DNA from: a virus
Virus record (IMG/VR): IMGVR_UViG_3300042311_000104
Coordinates: 1-29,542 of that record
Reading direction: 5' to 3' (one strand)
Length of the DNA stretch: 29,542 nt
A program made the translations under genes and the position numbers. Below the pieces are notes generated by a model. The model was given only the letters and a program-made list of their open reading frames with translations. It was not told where the DNA came from and ran no database searches. This document shows, piece after piece, positions 21,648 through 29,542 of this stretch (position 1 is the first letter of the stretch; each line of letters opens with the position of its first letter).

Positions 21648-22739
21648 TTACTGGTATCTTGCTTTTTTCTGATTACGAAGGATCTTGAAATCGTGTCCGT
21701 CAACCTTACCATTCTTATTGGCATCAATCTTATGTTGATTACCCTTTAGTTCTTCAGATTTCAAAGAACTTTGCATTTCTTGCTTTGTTCTTCTATGTTT
21801 TCTTTTAAAATCTGCATGCGACAATGATTCCATATCCGTCGCCAGATCTTTCATACGACTTTCATCAAGATCGAATTCTTCTTTTCGCATAGAAGAACGA
21901 TTCTTACCAACAGTTGCACTCATAGTGTCTGTTTTTGCTGCATTTCTAGCAGCGTTGAAATGATGACTTTCTGAATCTTGATCATTTTTAGCAGCAGCAT
22001 TCTTGGCTTTTTCTAGATGACCCATAACAGTCGAACCATGAACCTTGGTAATTGCTTTTTTGACTGCAGCAGCTTTCTTGGGTTCTGGACTATCTCCAGA
22101 ACCCAGAGCATGATCTGCATATTTGTTATACAAAGTGCGAATGGATAGATCGCCTTCGCCTAGCATAATTGATTCGAATAAATCGAAATCGAATTCTTCT
22201 GCTCGCAGTTTATCGCCACGCTTTAGAATCTTTTTACCAGCATCCCACGAACCCATTGAACGTTTACGAAGGCGACGATCGTCATCAACATCAGCTGCAT
22301 CGTATGCATCATCTTTCGCTTTTGTTCTATACTTTCTAAGCGTATCCGTTGAAAGTTCTTGGATACCTTCGACTTCTTCGCCTAGAAGTTTATTAAAATG
22401 CTTAGTATATGATTTCTTTTCGCTGTCTGACATATGTTTATGGAACTGCGATCCTCGTTCACCAGGACCAGATCCTGTTAAGTGATGGGCTTCATCATGA
22501 GCATGGGCGTGAAAGTCTTTCGCCGCTTGTTCTCCGTGAGACTGTCTTACTTTTTCTACGGCGTCGTGGAACTTTTTCTCGTGCTTCTCTGGATGATCGA
22601 CATCGCCGATTTGTGCAATACCCAAATGTTTAACAGCATGCGCAAGATGTTTACCGAGATCTTCATGAAGACCTTCGACTTCCTCTAGTAAAGAGAGAGT
22701 TTCATTGATACCTTCTACCAATTCTTTATACGTCTTCAT
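21648..22739 (-). CDS. Modular prohead-region protein with EF-hand-like C-terminus (gp68 position)
   Basis: 363 residues, strongly charged and His/Lys-rich. N-terminal helix YKELVEGINETLSLLEEVEG, a His-rich middle (about 29-115), a segment STDTLRKYRTKAKDDAYDAA, a helical module LSIRTLYNKYADHALGSG to ATVGKNRSSMRKEE, and a C-terminal DANKNGKVDGHDF loop that fits a calcium-binding EF-hand/dockerin pattern. Two related stretches RAEEFDFDL and RKEEFDLDE separate modules. The position between gp67 and gp21 corresponds to T4 gp68, but it is far longer. Likely a prohead core or packaged internal protein; overlaps gp67 by 14 bases. Confidence 0.78.
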   Translation of the reverse strand: MKTYKELVEGINETLSLLEEVEGLHEDLGKHLAHAVKHLGIAQIGDVDHPEKHEKKFHDAVEKVRQSHGEQAAKDFHAHAHDEAHHLTGSGPGERGSQFHKHMSDSEKKSYTKHFNKLLGEEVEGIQELSTDTLRKYRTKAKDDAYDAADVDDDRRLRKRSMGSWDAGKKILKRGDKLRAEEFDFDLFESIMLGEGDLSIRTLYNKYADHALGSGDSPEPKKAAAVKKAITKVHGSTVMGHLEKAKNAAAKNDQDSESHHFNAARNAAKTDTMSATVGKNRSSMRKEEFDLDESRMKDLATDMESLSHADFKRKHRRTKQEMQSSLKSEELKGNQHKIDANKNGKVDGHDFKILRNQKKARYQ

Positions 22740-22926
22740 CGGGATCCCCTTCTGTTTCTACTTCTTCGCTCGAATTAAAAACAGCATTTGCCATTTCTTC
22801 GCGACGAGCAGAAAGAATATCTGCAAGTTTTAAATCTAACGCAGCGCTGAAATCATCGTTCGCATCAGTCATATTACCTGCTTCGATATTATTTATTAAA
22901 CTTTTAATAACCTCAGTATTGTCCAT
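22726..22926 (-). CDS. 67: Prohead core protein (gp67-like)
   Basis: 66 residues. Helical N-terminal half (MDNTEVIKSLINNIEAGN), a LKLADILSARREEMANAVF stretch, and an acidic C-terminus (EEVETEGDPDEDV). Length, acidic tail and position straight after the portal gene agree with T4 gp67 (80 residues), a core protein needed for normal prohead shape. It starts three bases after gp20 ends and overlaps the next gene. Confidence 0.78.
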   Translation of the reverse strand: MDNTEVIKSLINNIEAGNMTDANDDFSAALDLKLADILSARREEMANAVFNSSEEVETEGDPDEDV

Positions 22927-22928
22927 TA

Positions 22929-24443
22929 TTATTGTCCTTCTTCTGGCGGCGGTTGCATCGCAGGTTCTAATTGAACTGGATCCGCCTTATTATCTAATTC
23001 AATTTGTGCAATATCGTCATCAGTTAGTTTGAGAATATTCTTTTGGACATATTCTTTGCTGTATAACGTGCCGATATAATTTGCCATCCCATTAAGAATC
23101 TCAACGCGAGATTGTATAATTTGCTGTTCTTTCGACTCAGTATAATATGCATCAGTAGCATACTTGTATTCAATATTGTTCTTAATCAGATTCCAGTCTG
23201 CCTCGGTAATGATACCCTTGAGGATTAACTGGGTCTTAAGAAGATCGTCGAACAGAAGAGAGAAACGACGACGAAGTTTAGCAATAAACTTAGTAAACTT
23301 CCACTCATCGCGATTAATTTCAGCAGCACGTCCGAAGTTTAATCCAGACTGCTGTTGCATTCTTGAAATTGGAACGTTCAATGATTGAAATAGTTTCTTC
23401 TGGAAGTAGTCGATGTCACCGATTTCGCCGAGACTCTGACCACCTGGAAGTGTTTCAATCTGGGTTCCTCTACCACCTTCGCGGCGAGGCAACCAGAAAT
23501 CTTCAAGCATTGACATAAACTTTTTATCGTCGCGGATTTCACCAGTGTTACCATCATAGACCAGTTTATTTCTATACTGATTCATAATACCAGCAAGGTA
23601 TTGTTCCGCTTTAATCTTAGGGAGATTACCAACGTCAACATAGAATACGCGACGTTCTGGTGCTCTCGAAATTCTGTAGATTACTGCAGCGTTTTCCATC
23701 ATGCGCAACTGATTGGCGGGACGGATCGCTTTATGCAGATACGACAATGGGATGTTCTTATCCTGATCACTTAGACCAGAAGGAACATAACAAATCGCAT
23801 CCCTAGTAACCCTCATTGTTGCAGCAGATCCAGGAGAAGCAGTTTGTGCTTTATCCAGGACAATGCCACGTTCATTATAAACAAAGTATTCTTCGATCTT
23901 CTTGATGAACTCAACACCTGATTTTTCATCTTTTTCTTTAAAGATCTCTCGGACTTTTTTAATCTTACGAGGATCGATAAAACGAATATCAGTAATACCT
24001 TCTTTTGGTTTTGCGGTATCAATTACTTTATGAAAGTAAATTCTACCATCAATATACCAACGACGATAATAGTCTTGCGCTCTTAGATTAAACTCTAATA
24101 GATCTAAAACTGATTCAAACTCTAGTTGAATCTTTTTCTTAATAGAGTCAGATAGTTTGACATTATCAAGATTGATTTCAACTGGACGTTCATCGTCGAG
24201 GTTTGAAATAGAATCATTCACGATATCATCAATGGCAGAATCGACATCTGCCATGAAGGCAATGTCGCGATACTTTTTAATAAGTTCTGCCTCGGTGTTG
24301 GCGGTTCCGTCTAAGTCAAGGTAGGTGCCAAAATAACCACCTGCCTTTATGACATCGGAACCGCCATCGTCCGTTGGCGGCACAAACGATTTTTCCGTCG
24401 GTGCCGCCTTGGATTTTTCAACTTTATAACCAAAAATTTCCAT
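22929..24443 (-). CDS. 20: Portal vertex protein (gp20)
   Basis: 504 residues (T4 gp20 524). Family hallmarks: DVDSAIDDIVNDSISN, RRWYIDGRIYFHKVID, FIDPRKIKKVREI, HKAIRPANQLRMMENAAVIY, RISRAPERRVFYVDVGNLPK, and FWLPRREGGRGTQIETLPGG. The dodecameric portal initiates head assembly and is the channel for packaging and ejection. It lies directly after gp19 with 22 bases between. Confidence 0.97.
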   Translation of the reverse strand: MEIFGYKVEKSKAAPTEKSFVPPTDDGGSDVIKAGGYFGTYLDLDGTANTEAELIKKYRDIAFMADVDSAIDDIVNDSISNLDDERPVEINLDNVKLSDSIKKKIQLEFESVLDLLEFNLRAQDYYRRWYIDGRIYFHKVIDTAKPKEGITDIRFIDPRKIKKVREIFKEKDEKSGVEFIKKIEEYFVYNERGIVLDKAQTASPGSAATMRVTRDAICYVPSGLSDQDKNIPLSYLHKAIRPANQLRMMENAAVIYRISRAPERRVFYVDVGNLPKIKAEQYLAGIMNQYRNKLVYDGNTGEIRDDKKFMSMLEDFWLPRREGGRGTQIETLPGGQSLGEIGDIDYFQKKLFQSLNVPISRMQQQSGLNFGRAAEINRDEWKFTKFIAKLRRRFSLLFDDLLKTQLILKGIITEADWNLIKNNIEYKYATDAYYTESKEQQIIQSRVEILNGMANYIGTLYSKEYVQKNILKLTDDDIAQIELDNKADPVQLEPAMQPPPEEGQ

Positions 24444-24465
24444 TATTCAATTTTACTTTTCAATA

Positions 24466-25005
24466 TTACGCAAGAGTTTCTTCAGGACGACCACCAGCAA
24501 AAGTGGTATAGTGCTGGTACTGGAATGTTACTGTAAACTCTTCAACGACATCGTTCTGACCATACTGAAGAGCAATTTCCGACATGTTAATCGGGAATGC
24601 ATCTGCAAGTACATAGGTTTGAAGAGGAACATCGTTGCGATCAAGATGCGTCACAGTGATTTCTGTTTGGTAGCTGCTTGGTCTAGTTTCACCTCTGTTG
24701 GTGACCAGATTGTTCATGAGATTCATCCATCTTTCGAATGGACGACGAAGTTTAAATTCTGTATCGTTTACAATAGTAATTGTCCATGGATCGAAGACAC
24801 GCTCACCAGCGAGTTTAACTTCACGACCACGATACTGAAGTAGAGTTGGGTTTACGTTAGACGCAGGAAGTGCAGCACCCGTAACAAGCAAAGATGCCTC
24901 ACCGATGTTTGCACCAACCAATTGAGGGAAGGTTAGGAGTACGCGGAATTGGTTAGGTCTTGCACCACCAGCCCCAAGTAACCCCTTAAATTGTGAAATA
25001 TCCAT
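24466..25005 (-). CDS. 19: Tail tube protein (gp19)
   Basis: 179 residues (T4 gp19 163). PNQFRVLLTFPQLVG, TGAALPASNVNP, GREVKLAGERVFDPWTITIV followed by NDTEF and RPFERWMNLMNNL are classical gp19 segments, and the C-terminal EEFTVTFQYQHYTTF completes the barrel. It polymerises as stacked hexamers inside the gp18 sheath. It has its own late promoter at 25028-25035. Confidence 0.95.
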   Translation of the reverse strand: MDISQFKGLLGAGGARPNQFRVLLTFPQLVGANIGEASLLVTGAALPASNVNPTLLQYRGREVKLAGERVFDPWTITIVNDTEFKLRRPFERWMNLMNNLVTNRGETRPSSYQTEITVTHLDRNDVPLQTYVLADAFPINMSEIALQYGQNDVVEEFTVTFQYQHYTTFAGGRPEETLA

Positions 25006-25027
25006 TATTAGATCTCCATTTCTTTCT

Positions 25028-25035
25028 TATTTATA
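25028..25035 (-). promoter_or_regulatory. Late promoter TATAAATA for gp19
   Basis: Exact octamer on the minus strand, 23 bases before the gp19 ATG in the gap after gp18. Confidence 0.78.
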
Positions 25036-25038
25036 GGG

Positions 25039-26727
25039 TTATGCGCCGACTTCTTCAAACGAAATTGAAGTTCTCGTAGCGACGAAATTCAATTTGATGA
25101 AGTTAATCGATTTTGCTGGTTTGATAAAGATGTCAGCAACGAATTCGTTACGGTCAATTACTTCGCCAGTGTTATTTGATTCGTCACACACAACACGGAA
25201 GTCAAAGATACCACGGCGACCACGAACATCGCGGAGGAATGGTTCTACGATCGACTTGAACTGTGCACGAGTAAAGACATCGTTGAATTCGAACAACTGG
25301 AACTTAGCAGCAGTCGAGATTGCCTTCTCAAGAACGATGAACAGACGACGAACATTGATACGATCGAATGCCGATGGTTTAGCAAGAAGTGTCTTGTCAC
25401 CATAGAGAACAATACCGTTTCCTGCAAGACTTGCAACAGGGTTGATACCATTCTTATACAATTCGTCGCGATTTGTTTGGTTTGGAGACCAAAGAAGTTT
25501 AACAACATTCTTAATCGCACCACGATTTAGACCAGCAGGTGAGAACCATGGATCATTGGTATTGTCAGTACGTGCACAAAGACCAGCAATGTCAGCGTTC
25601 AAAGGAACGTTTACAAACACGTCATTGTAACGATCGTATTGGCGCTTCCAACCTGAGTCAGCAACAACATACGAACTGAAACGATTTAGATCTTCTTTGA
25701 AGTATGTGACGATATCATCTGCTTCATCCCCTGAGTTGTTCTTGACAGCGGCAAGAGGAGGAGAAACAAAGGTAACGCAATCTAAACGACCAAGTGAAAG
25801 TGTATCAATTGCATGTTGGCAAACAGCGTCACTGTGTCCGCCAGTAATTACAAGAGAGATATCTACTAGTTCTTTATCTGTAAACAACGAGTAACCATCT
25901 TCAAGATCGCCAGTAGCAGGGGCAGCATCAACACCACCTGTGAACGTGCAAGTGTGTTCACCCGCAGTATCGATAGGTTGATATACACCAGCGCTGGCAG
26001 CAGCACCCCATGAAAGGTCTTCAGTATCATCCTGAGTTGGGTGTTTACCCCACCAAGCATACTTTGATTGTGTGTTGATTACGTTCTTATAGTAGAGTGT
26101 TCCACCGTCATTGCCCTTTGCATCGGATGCAACTGACAAATATGGGAACTTCTCAAGAACTGTTCCTGCAGTTCCTGTGAACATCCCGAGATTATCGACT
26201 ACGATTACGTGGACTTCATCTTTAGATGCACCCTTAGCAGCAGCATAGGCAGAAGTTCCTGGCGCACCAGAGAAATTCGCTGCATAATCCCATGTGTCGA
26301 AACCAGTTGAGTCACAGATTGAAACAATCAGACTGTTACCTTTTGTTCCAGGATACTTTGCAGCAAATTCATATGTTTCAGTACCATCGCTGAAACTATC
26401 TTCATAAACGGTTTGGTTTGGAATGAGAACTGCAGTTTGACCGCATCCAACAGCGTTTCTTGCGGTCGAACCGACTGCACGAACGAGTTTGAGGTTGGTA
26501 GTATATGCTAGGAAGTTTGCAGCAGAATAGAAGTCTACTGCATTAGTGCTATTTGGTCCACCGAACTTACTTACAAGTTCGTTTTCAGATCCAATAGTAA
26601 CGATTTCTTGCGCTGGTCCCCATGCGAAGTTGCCAACGAATGCACCAGCAGATGTTGAAACTGCTGGAACTACATTAGTAAGGTCTTGCTCGGTAACTAG
26701 GACTCCAGGCGATAACTGAAAAGCCAT
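25039..26727 (-). CDS. 18: Contractile tail sheath protein (gp18)
   Basis: 562 residues (T4 gp18 659). N-terminal LSPGVLVTEQDLTNVVPAVS and GAFVGNFAWGPAQEIVTIGS are diagnostic for T4-type sheaths, and the C-terminal domain has RINVRRLFIVLEKAIST, FEFNDVFTRAQFKSIVEPFL and KSINFIKLNFVATRTSIS. The middle of the protein (about 130-290) is the variable, surface-exposed insertion and is shorter than in T4. AAGGAG precedes the ATG and a late promoter lies 44 bases upstream. Confidence 0.97.
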   Translation of the reverse strand: MAFQLSPGVLVTEQDLTNVVPAVSTSAGAFVGNFAWGPAQEIVTIGSENELVSKFGGPNSTNAVDFYSAANFLAYTTNLKLVRAVGSTARNAVGCGQTAVLIPNQTVYEDSFSDGTETYEFAAKYPGTKGNSLIVSICDSTGFDTWDYAANFSGAPGTSAYAAAKGASKDEVHVIVVDNLGMFTGTAGTVLEKFPYLSVASDAKGNDGGTLYYKNVINTQSKYAWWGKHPTQDDTEDLSWGAAASAGVYQPIDTAGEHTCTFTGGVDAAPATGDLEDGYSLFTDKELVDISLVITGGHSDAVCQHAIDTLSLGRLDCVTFVSPPLAAVKNNSGDEADDIVTYFKEDLNRFSSYVVADSGWKRQYDRYNDVFVNVPLNADIAGLCARTDNTNDPWFSPAGLNRGAIKNVVKLLWSPNQTNRDELYKNGINPVASLAGNGIVLYGDKTLLAKPSAFDRINVRRLFIVLEKAISTAAKFQLFEFNDVFTRAQFKSIVEPFLRDVRGRRGIFDFRVVCDESNNTGEVIDRNEFVADIFIKPAKSINFIKLNFVATRTSISFEEVGA

Positions 26728-26770
26728 GTTTTTCTCCTTATGTTAAAATGATCAGTTTCATTTTATCTTT

Positions 26771-26778
26771 TATTTATA
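26771..26778 (-). promoter_or_regulatory. Late promoter TATAAATA for gp18
   Basis: Exact octamer on the minus strand between gp17 and gp18, 44 bases before the gp18 ATG. Just upstream a 7-bp perfect inverted repeat (26799-26815) covers the gp17 stop. Confidence 0.8.
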
Positions 26779-26795
26779 ACTCATGTATTTTGTGT

Positions 26796-28415
26796 TTATC
26801 GATACGATGTATCGACTTTCCAATAATCACCCCCAGCAATAAAAACTTCTTCTTCAGTACCACTAATAATAACACCAAAGGGGGTAAGGTCTTCTTCAAT
26901 TTGTCTCATTTGATTTGCATATAATTTCTCACGAATATCTATGTCTGTCAAATCTTTAAAGTATGTGTTTGTGGTTAACCATCCGAACAGTACTAGGCAC
27001 ATTGCTAAGTCGTCATGATAACCTTCGTCTGCTTGATACGATCCTGCCTTTTCAATAAACGTTGACAACTCGCTGATTGTATCAGCATCAAAAATTTGTA
27101 ACTTCATTTCTTCTAATAACGACTTAAACGTAAAACAACCTTGTCTTTTGACCTGCTTTGACATCTTGACACCAAAGGTTGTCGTTCTGCCAAATCCAGG
27201 AGACAGGTATTGTTTGTTCGCATCTCGAGCAGTGGTAAGAATATTATCATATTCTAAGTCGCTATGTAAAATATCAGCGACTTGCTGCCCAATATCATTA
27301 ACTTCAATCAATACGTGTGCGGAATTATAATCTCTCGCTACTTTATTTATAATATTAGGAAACAGTAGTGGAGCAATCTTGTTGTCTCGATACTTCGCAA
27401 CCATCTTATATGGCACTGTAGTAACGTCGATAACCACTGCAGTGGAGTAGTCTCCGCCGATACCTCTGGCAGTGTCGACCGTCATCGTATATGCTCGGTC
27501 TGGCATAGGTTCTTCGAAGATATCCAATCCATCTTTAGTATAGACGGGATCGATAGAACTCATATTACCAAGAGTCTTAGCATTAATAAGCGTATTGCTT
27601 GATCCGAGGAAGTTACACATAACTTCCTGATTGAATTTCAATTCACCAAGAAGTCTTAGTTGTTCTTCTGCCCATGCATCATCGCGCCCTGGAATTTCAG
27701 TGTATGGAATGAACATAGGCACAAAACCATTTGCGCCCTTTTCTGCTTCGTTCCAGAATTTCCAGAAGTGGTTATACCCCAGAGGTGTTGAGGTCAGAAG
27801 GATCTTAGTTGTTTGACCCGCAGAAATCGTAGGATAAACTGAAGCGAAGAACTGCTCAGCAACAGTGTTTGGAATAATCGCTGCTTCGTCGATATACAAC
27901 CAGTTAACAGACTTACCACGAATACCGCTGGTAGTTGTCGCCGAAGTAAATACCTTCGATCCATTTTCTAATTCAATGTCACCCTTGTTCCAAGTTTTTA
28001 CGCCTTGTTGCATCCACAGTGGTAAGTTCTCATACATGCCTTGGTAACGAGACATAACTTCTCTGGCAGCAGAGGTTTTGTTCGCCATAATAGCGACAGT
28101 CTTGGCTTCTTGGAAAAGCGTATACCAGAGGATACATGCAGCGGATGTGATGGTCTTACCTTGCTGACGACCCTCCATAAGAATCGCTTTACGATTGTTC
28201 AGAATATGAGCGACTTTTCGCTTCTGGCAATCATAGAGTTTGAATAACTGAAGACCGTGATCGAGAGTAACGATCTGGCAATAGTTCTCAATAAAATAAA
28301 TGGGATCTTCTTGGCACAACTCGAGTTCTGCCAACTGCTCCATTGTAAAACTATGCTTATGCCCGATCGGTTTTAAATTAATATTACCGTGATACGAGGA
28401 TTCTTCTTCAGTCAT
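26796..28415 (-). CDS. 17: Terminase large subunit (gp17)
   Basis: 539 residues (T4 gp17 610). ATPase: Walker A EGRQQGKT (about 81-88), Walker B NWLYIDEAA (DE at 176-177), coupling motif LLTSTP. Nuclease: TVDTARGIGGDYSTAVVIDV with the first metal-binding Asp near 314, and a late GYHDDLAMC with the conserved Asp pair. It pumps DNA into the prohead and cuts concatemers. The start is the ATG at 28415 in ATGACTGA, overlapping the gp16 stop; a TTG at 28421 is not needed. Confidence 0.97.
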   Translation of the reverse strand: MTEEESSYHGNINLKPIGHKHSFTMEQLAELELCQEDPIYFIENYCQIVTLDHGLQLFKLYDCQKRKVAHILNNRKAILMEGRQQGKTITSAACILWYTLFQEAKTVAIMANKTSAAREVMSRYQGMYENLPLWMQQGVKTWNKGDIELENGSKVFTSATTTSGIRGKSVNWLYIDEAAIIPNTVAEQFFASVYPTISAGQTTKILLTSTPLGYNHFWKFWNEAEKGANGFVPMFIPYTEIPGRDDAWAEEQLRLLGELKFNQEVMCNFLGSSNTLINAKTLGNMSSIDPVYTKDGLDIFEEPMPDRAYTMTVDTARGIGGDYSTAVVIDVTTVPYKMVAKYRDNKIAPLLFPNIINKVARDYNSAHVLIEVNDIGQQVADILHSDLEYDNILTTARDANKQYLSPGFGRTTTFGVKMSKQVKRQGCFTFKSLLEEMKLQIFDADTISELSTFIEKAGSYQADEGYHDDLAMCLVLFGWLTTNTYFKDLTDIDIREKLYANQMRQIEEDLTPFGVIISGTEEEVFIAGGDYWKVDTSYR

Positions 28416-28863
28416 GATCAATTATTTTTGCCTTCTCTGCTTTCAATGCTTTCAAAAGATCCGCAGTTGAACCAGCAAACACAATATTATTCTGGGTTTC
28501 AATATTACCCTTTGCTGGTTGCTGTTCGCGCAATTTCTTTTTCCTTGCCTGAAGATCCAATAGATCCTTAGCAGTATCGCCAGTTGTTTTTATCAATTGT
28601 CCGACAACTTCATAGGCGCGAGGACTGTCGCTGGCAAGTGCAACGTTTAACATTCCGTCAAGTGCTTGTTGACTTTTGTCGATAAGAGTATTAAGTTTCT
28701 GCCTTGCGACTTGATAATCATCCTCAATATCATCACCCGTTGGTATATACGCAACTGGAACTTGAATTGGGGTAGCAGGTGGGATAACTACTGCAGTTGA
28801 TACTTGCTCAGTCTTAGTCCCAAAAATCTCATCTAGTTTTTCATAGTTATTCGAAGAACTCAT
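28408..28863 (-). CDS. 16: Terminase small subunit (gp16)
   Basis: 151 residues (T4 gp16 164). Central helices DDYQVARQKLNTLIDKSQQA and SPRAYEVVGQLIKTTGDTAK, then DLLDLQARKKKLREQ, match the coiled-coil core of T4-type small terminases that form a ring regulating gp17. The start at 28863 (MSSSNNYEKLDEIFG) lies inside the 3' end of gp15; a longer frame to 28893 is less likely. The Pro-rich segment around 35-50 is variable. Confidence 0.88.
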   Translation of the reverse strand: MSSSNNYEKLDEIFGTKTEQVSTAVVIPPATPIQVPVAYIPTGDDIEDDYQVARQKLNTLIDKSQQALDGMLNVALASDSPRAYEVVGQLIKTTGDTAKDLLDLQARKKKLREQQPAKGNIETQNNIVFAGSTADLLKALKAEKAKIIDHD

Positions 28864-29542
28864 CGAATGTCTCCACATAGTCCCACGCACCAATTTCAGG
28901 TGTTACGTCGGATGGTGATGTTGTCACTGTATATTTTTGTCCATTGTTGATATCAACTATATCATTTGCATATGTATTTGCAATAGCAGTTCTAATGATA
29001 CCTTGAAGTTCGACTGGACCGTAAAAATTCAATCCAAGTTTGAAATTCAATGTCCAAATGATAGACTGTCTTTGGGCAAAATCGCCCTCGTATTGATCCT
29101 CATAATCGATACCCTCCAGAGTTATTTGCAAATCGCGTTTGATTCCCATCTCTGGAATATCATTAATCGTGACACAAAAATCTGGATTAAAGAATGGCAA
29201 GATCTGCTCAATAATTTGCAAACCATCATCTTGGTTCTTTGCAAAAATAAAAAGAGAAATATTCATATCGTATGGAGTGCTGGTAAATTGTGATCGCAAT
29301 TTATTGGTATCATCGCCTGCACCAACAGCAACGTTTTTGGTAAGTATGTTAATCTTACGGGTCGGATTATAATTGAGTCCAGTGATTTCAAACCCAATTC
29401 TCGGTAGTGTGATTGCTGTGCTTGCTGGATCCGTCGTAGGAACCGAGGCAATACGAGCGAGGAATTTTTGTTTGGTAGAATATGCTAACGGAACACGAAG
29501 ACTCTGTGCAAATTCTCCATCAGAGTTCTTACGTTGCACAAC
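28847..29542 (-). CDS. 15: Tail sheath stabiliser and completion protein (gp15), 5' end missing
   Basis: At least 231 residues; the frame continues through the right edge, and no true start is visible (the nearest candidate is a GTG at 29539). LRVPLAYSTKQKFLARIAS, LPRIGFEITGLNYNPTRKIN, and NISLFIFAKNQDDGLQIIEQ followed by ILPFFNPDF match T4 gp15 closely in order and spacing. gp15 caps the tail as a hexamer and joins it to the head neck. It overlaps gp16 by 17 bases. Confidence 0.93.
   Translation of the reverse strand, partial: VVQRKNSDGEFAQSLRVPLAYSTKQKFLARIASVPTTDPASTAITLPRIGFEITGLNYNPTRKINILTKNVAVGAGDDTNKLRSQFTSTPYDMNISLFIFAKNQDDGLQIIEQILPFFNPDFCVTINDIPEMGIKRDLQITLEGIDYEDQYEGDFAQRQSIIWTLNFKLGLNFYGPVELQGIIRTAIANTYANDIVDINNGQKYTVTTSPSDVTPEIGAWDYVETFDEFFE

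Noticed and set aside
22123-22485. 120-codon plus-strand frame rich in Arg/Ser
   Set aside because: Complement of the charged, repetitive gene at 21648-22739; low complexity is inherited from it.
22885-22900. TAATAAATA-like stretch in the gp67 gene
   Set aside because: It misses the second base of the late octamer, which is strongly conserved in the other sites.
26799-26815. Perfect inverted repeat TCGATAC/GTATCGA at the gp17 stop considered as a terminator
   Set aside because: Only 7 bp with a 3-base loop and no T run on the coding strand; could be a weak structure but is not a convincing terminator.

Overview
The window is a piece of a T4-like myovirus genome (Caudoviricetes, Straboviridae-like or marine exo-T4 type). 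Every convincing gene lies on the minus strand, so transcription runs from high to low coordinates. The assignment rests on an almost complete T4 head-tail block in T4 order (15-16-17-18-19-20-67-x-x-21-22-23), followed by uvsY-uvsW-55-47-46 and then 45-44-62-regA. This arrangement, with peptide deformylase, Hsp20, a CobS-like ATPase and a ClpP-like protease, is typical of T4-like phages of cyanobacteria and other aquatic bacteria. No photosynthesis gene is visible, so the host could be a cyanobacterium or, for example, an alphaproteobacterium; the sequence alone does not decide it.

Layout in transcription order. (1) 29542-17335 is the late structural block: tail sheath stabiliser gp15 (cut by the window edge), both terminase subunits, sheath, tube, portal, prohead core proteins, prohead protease, scaffold, major capsid protein and a second tube-like protein. 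Genes here are preceded by the T4 late promoter octamer TATAAATA (gp18, gp19, gp22, gp23 and the tube-like gene). (2) 17275-10401 holds recombination and transcription genes: UvsY, UvsW, an Sm-like small protein, late sigma factor gp55 (its 3' end appears frameshifted), two small genes, the Mre11/Rad50-like pair gp47/gp46, and peptide deformylase. (3) 10420-4436 is an accessory region: ClpP-like protease, HAD hydrolase, a secreted small protein, a CobT-like metallopeptidase/VWA protein, a tiny membrane protein, a CobS/MoxR-like AAA+ ATPase and a DUF3310-like protein. (4) 3973-711 is the replisome operon gp45-gp44-gp62-regA, interrupted by a 57-residue gene and a peroxiredoxin. (5) Hsp20 and the start of another small gene reach the left edge.

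Regulation is unusually readable. Nine leftward sigma-70-like promoters share TTGACT or TTTACT (TTGACC once), exactly 17 bases, then a TATACT/TAGAAT/TATAAA-type -10 box usually preceded by GG. A tenth copy points the other way, against all genes, between gp55 and the Sm-like gene. One early promoter overlaps a late promoter next to a terminator hairpin, and the HAD gene seems to be transcribed leaderless. Most neighbouring genes overlap by a few bases or nearly touch, indicating translational coupling. No stretch longer than 300 bases lacks a gene; no tRNA, CRISPR array or insertion sequence was seen.
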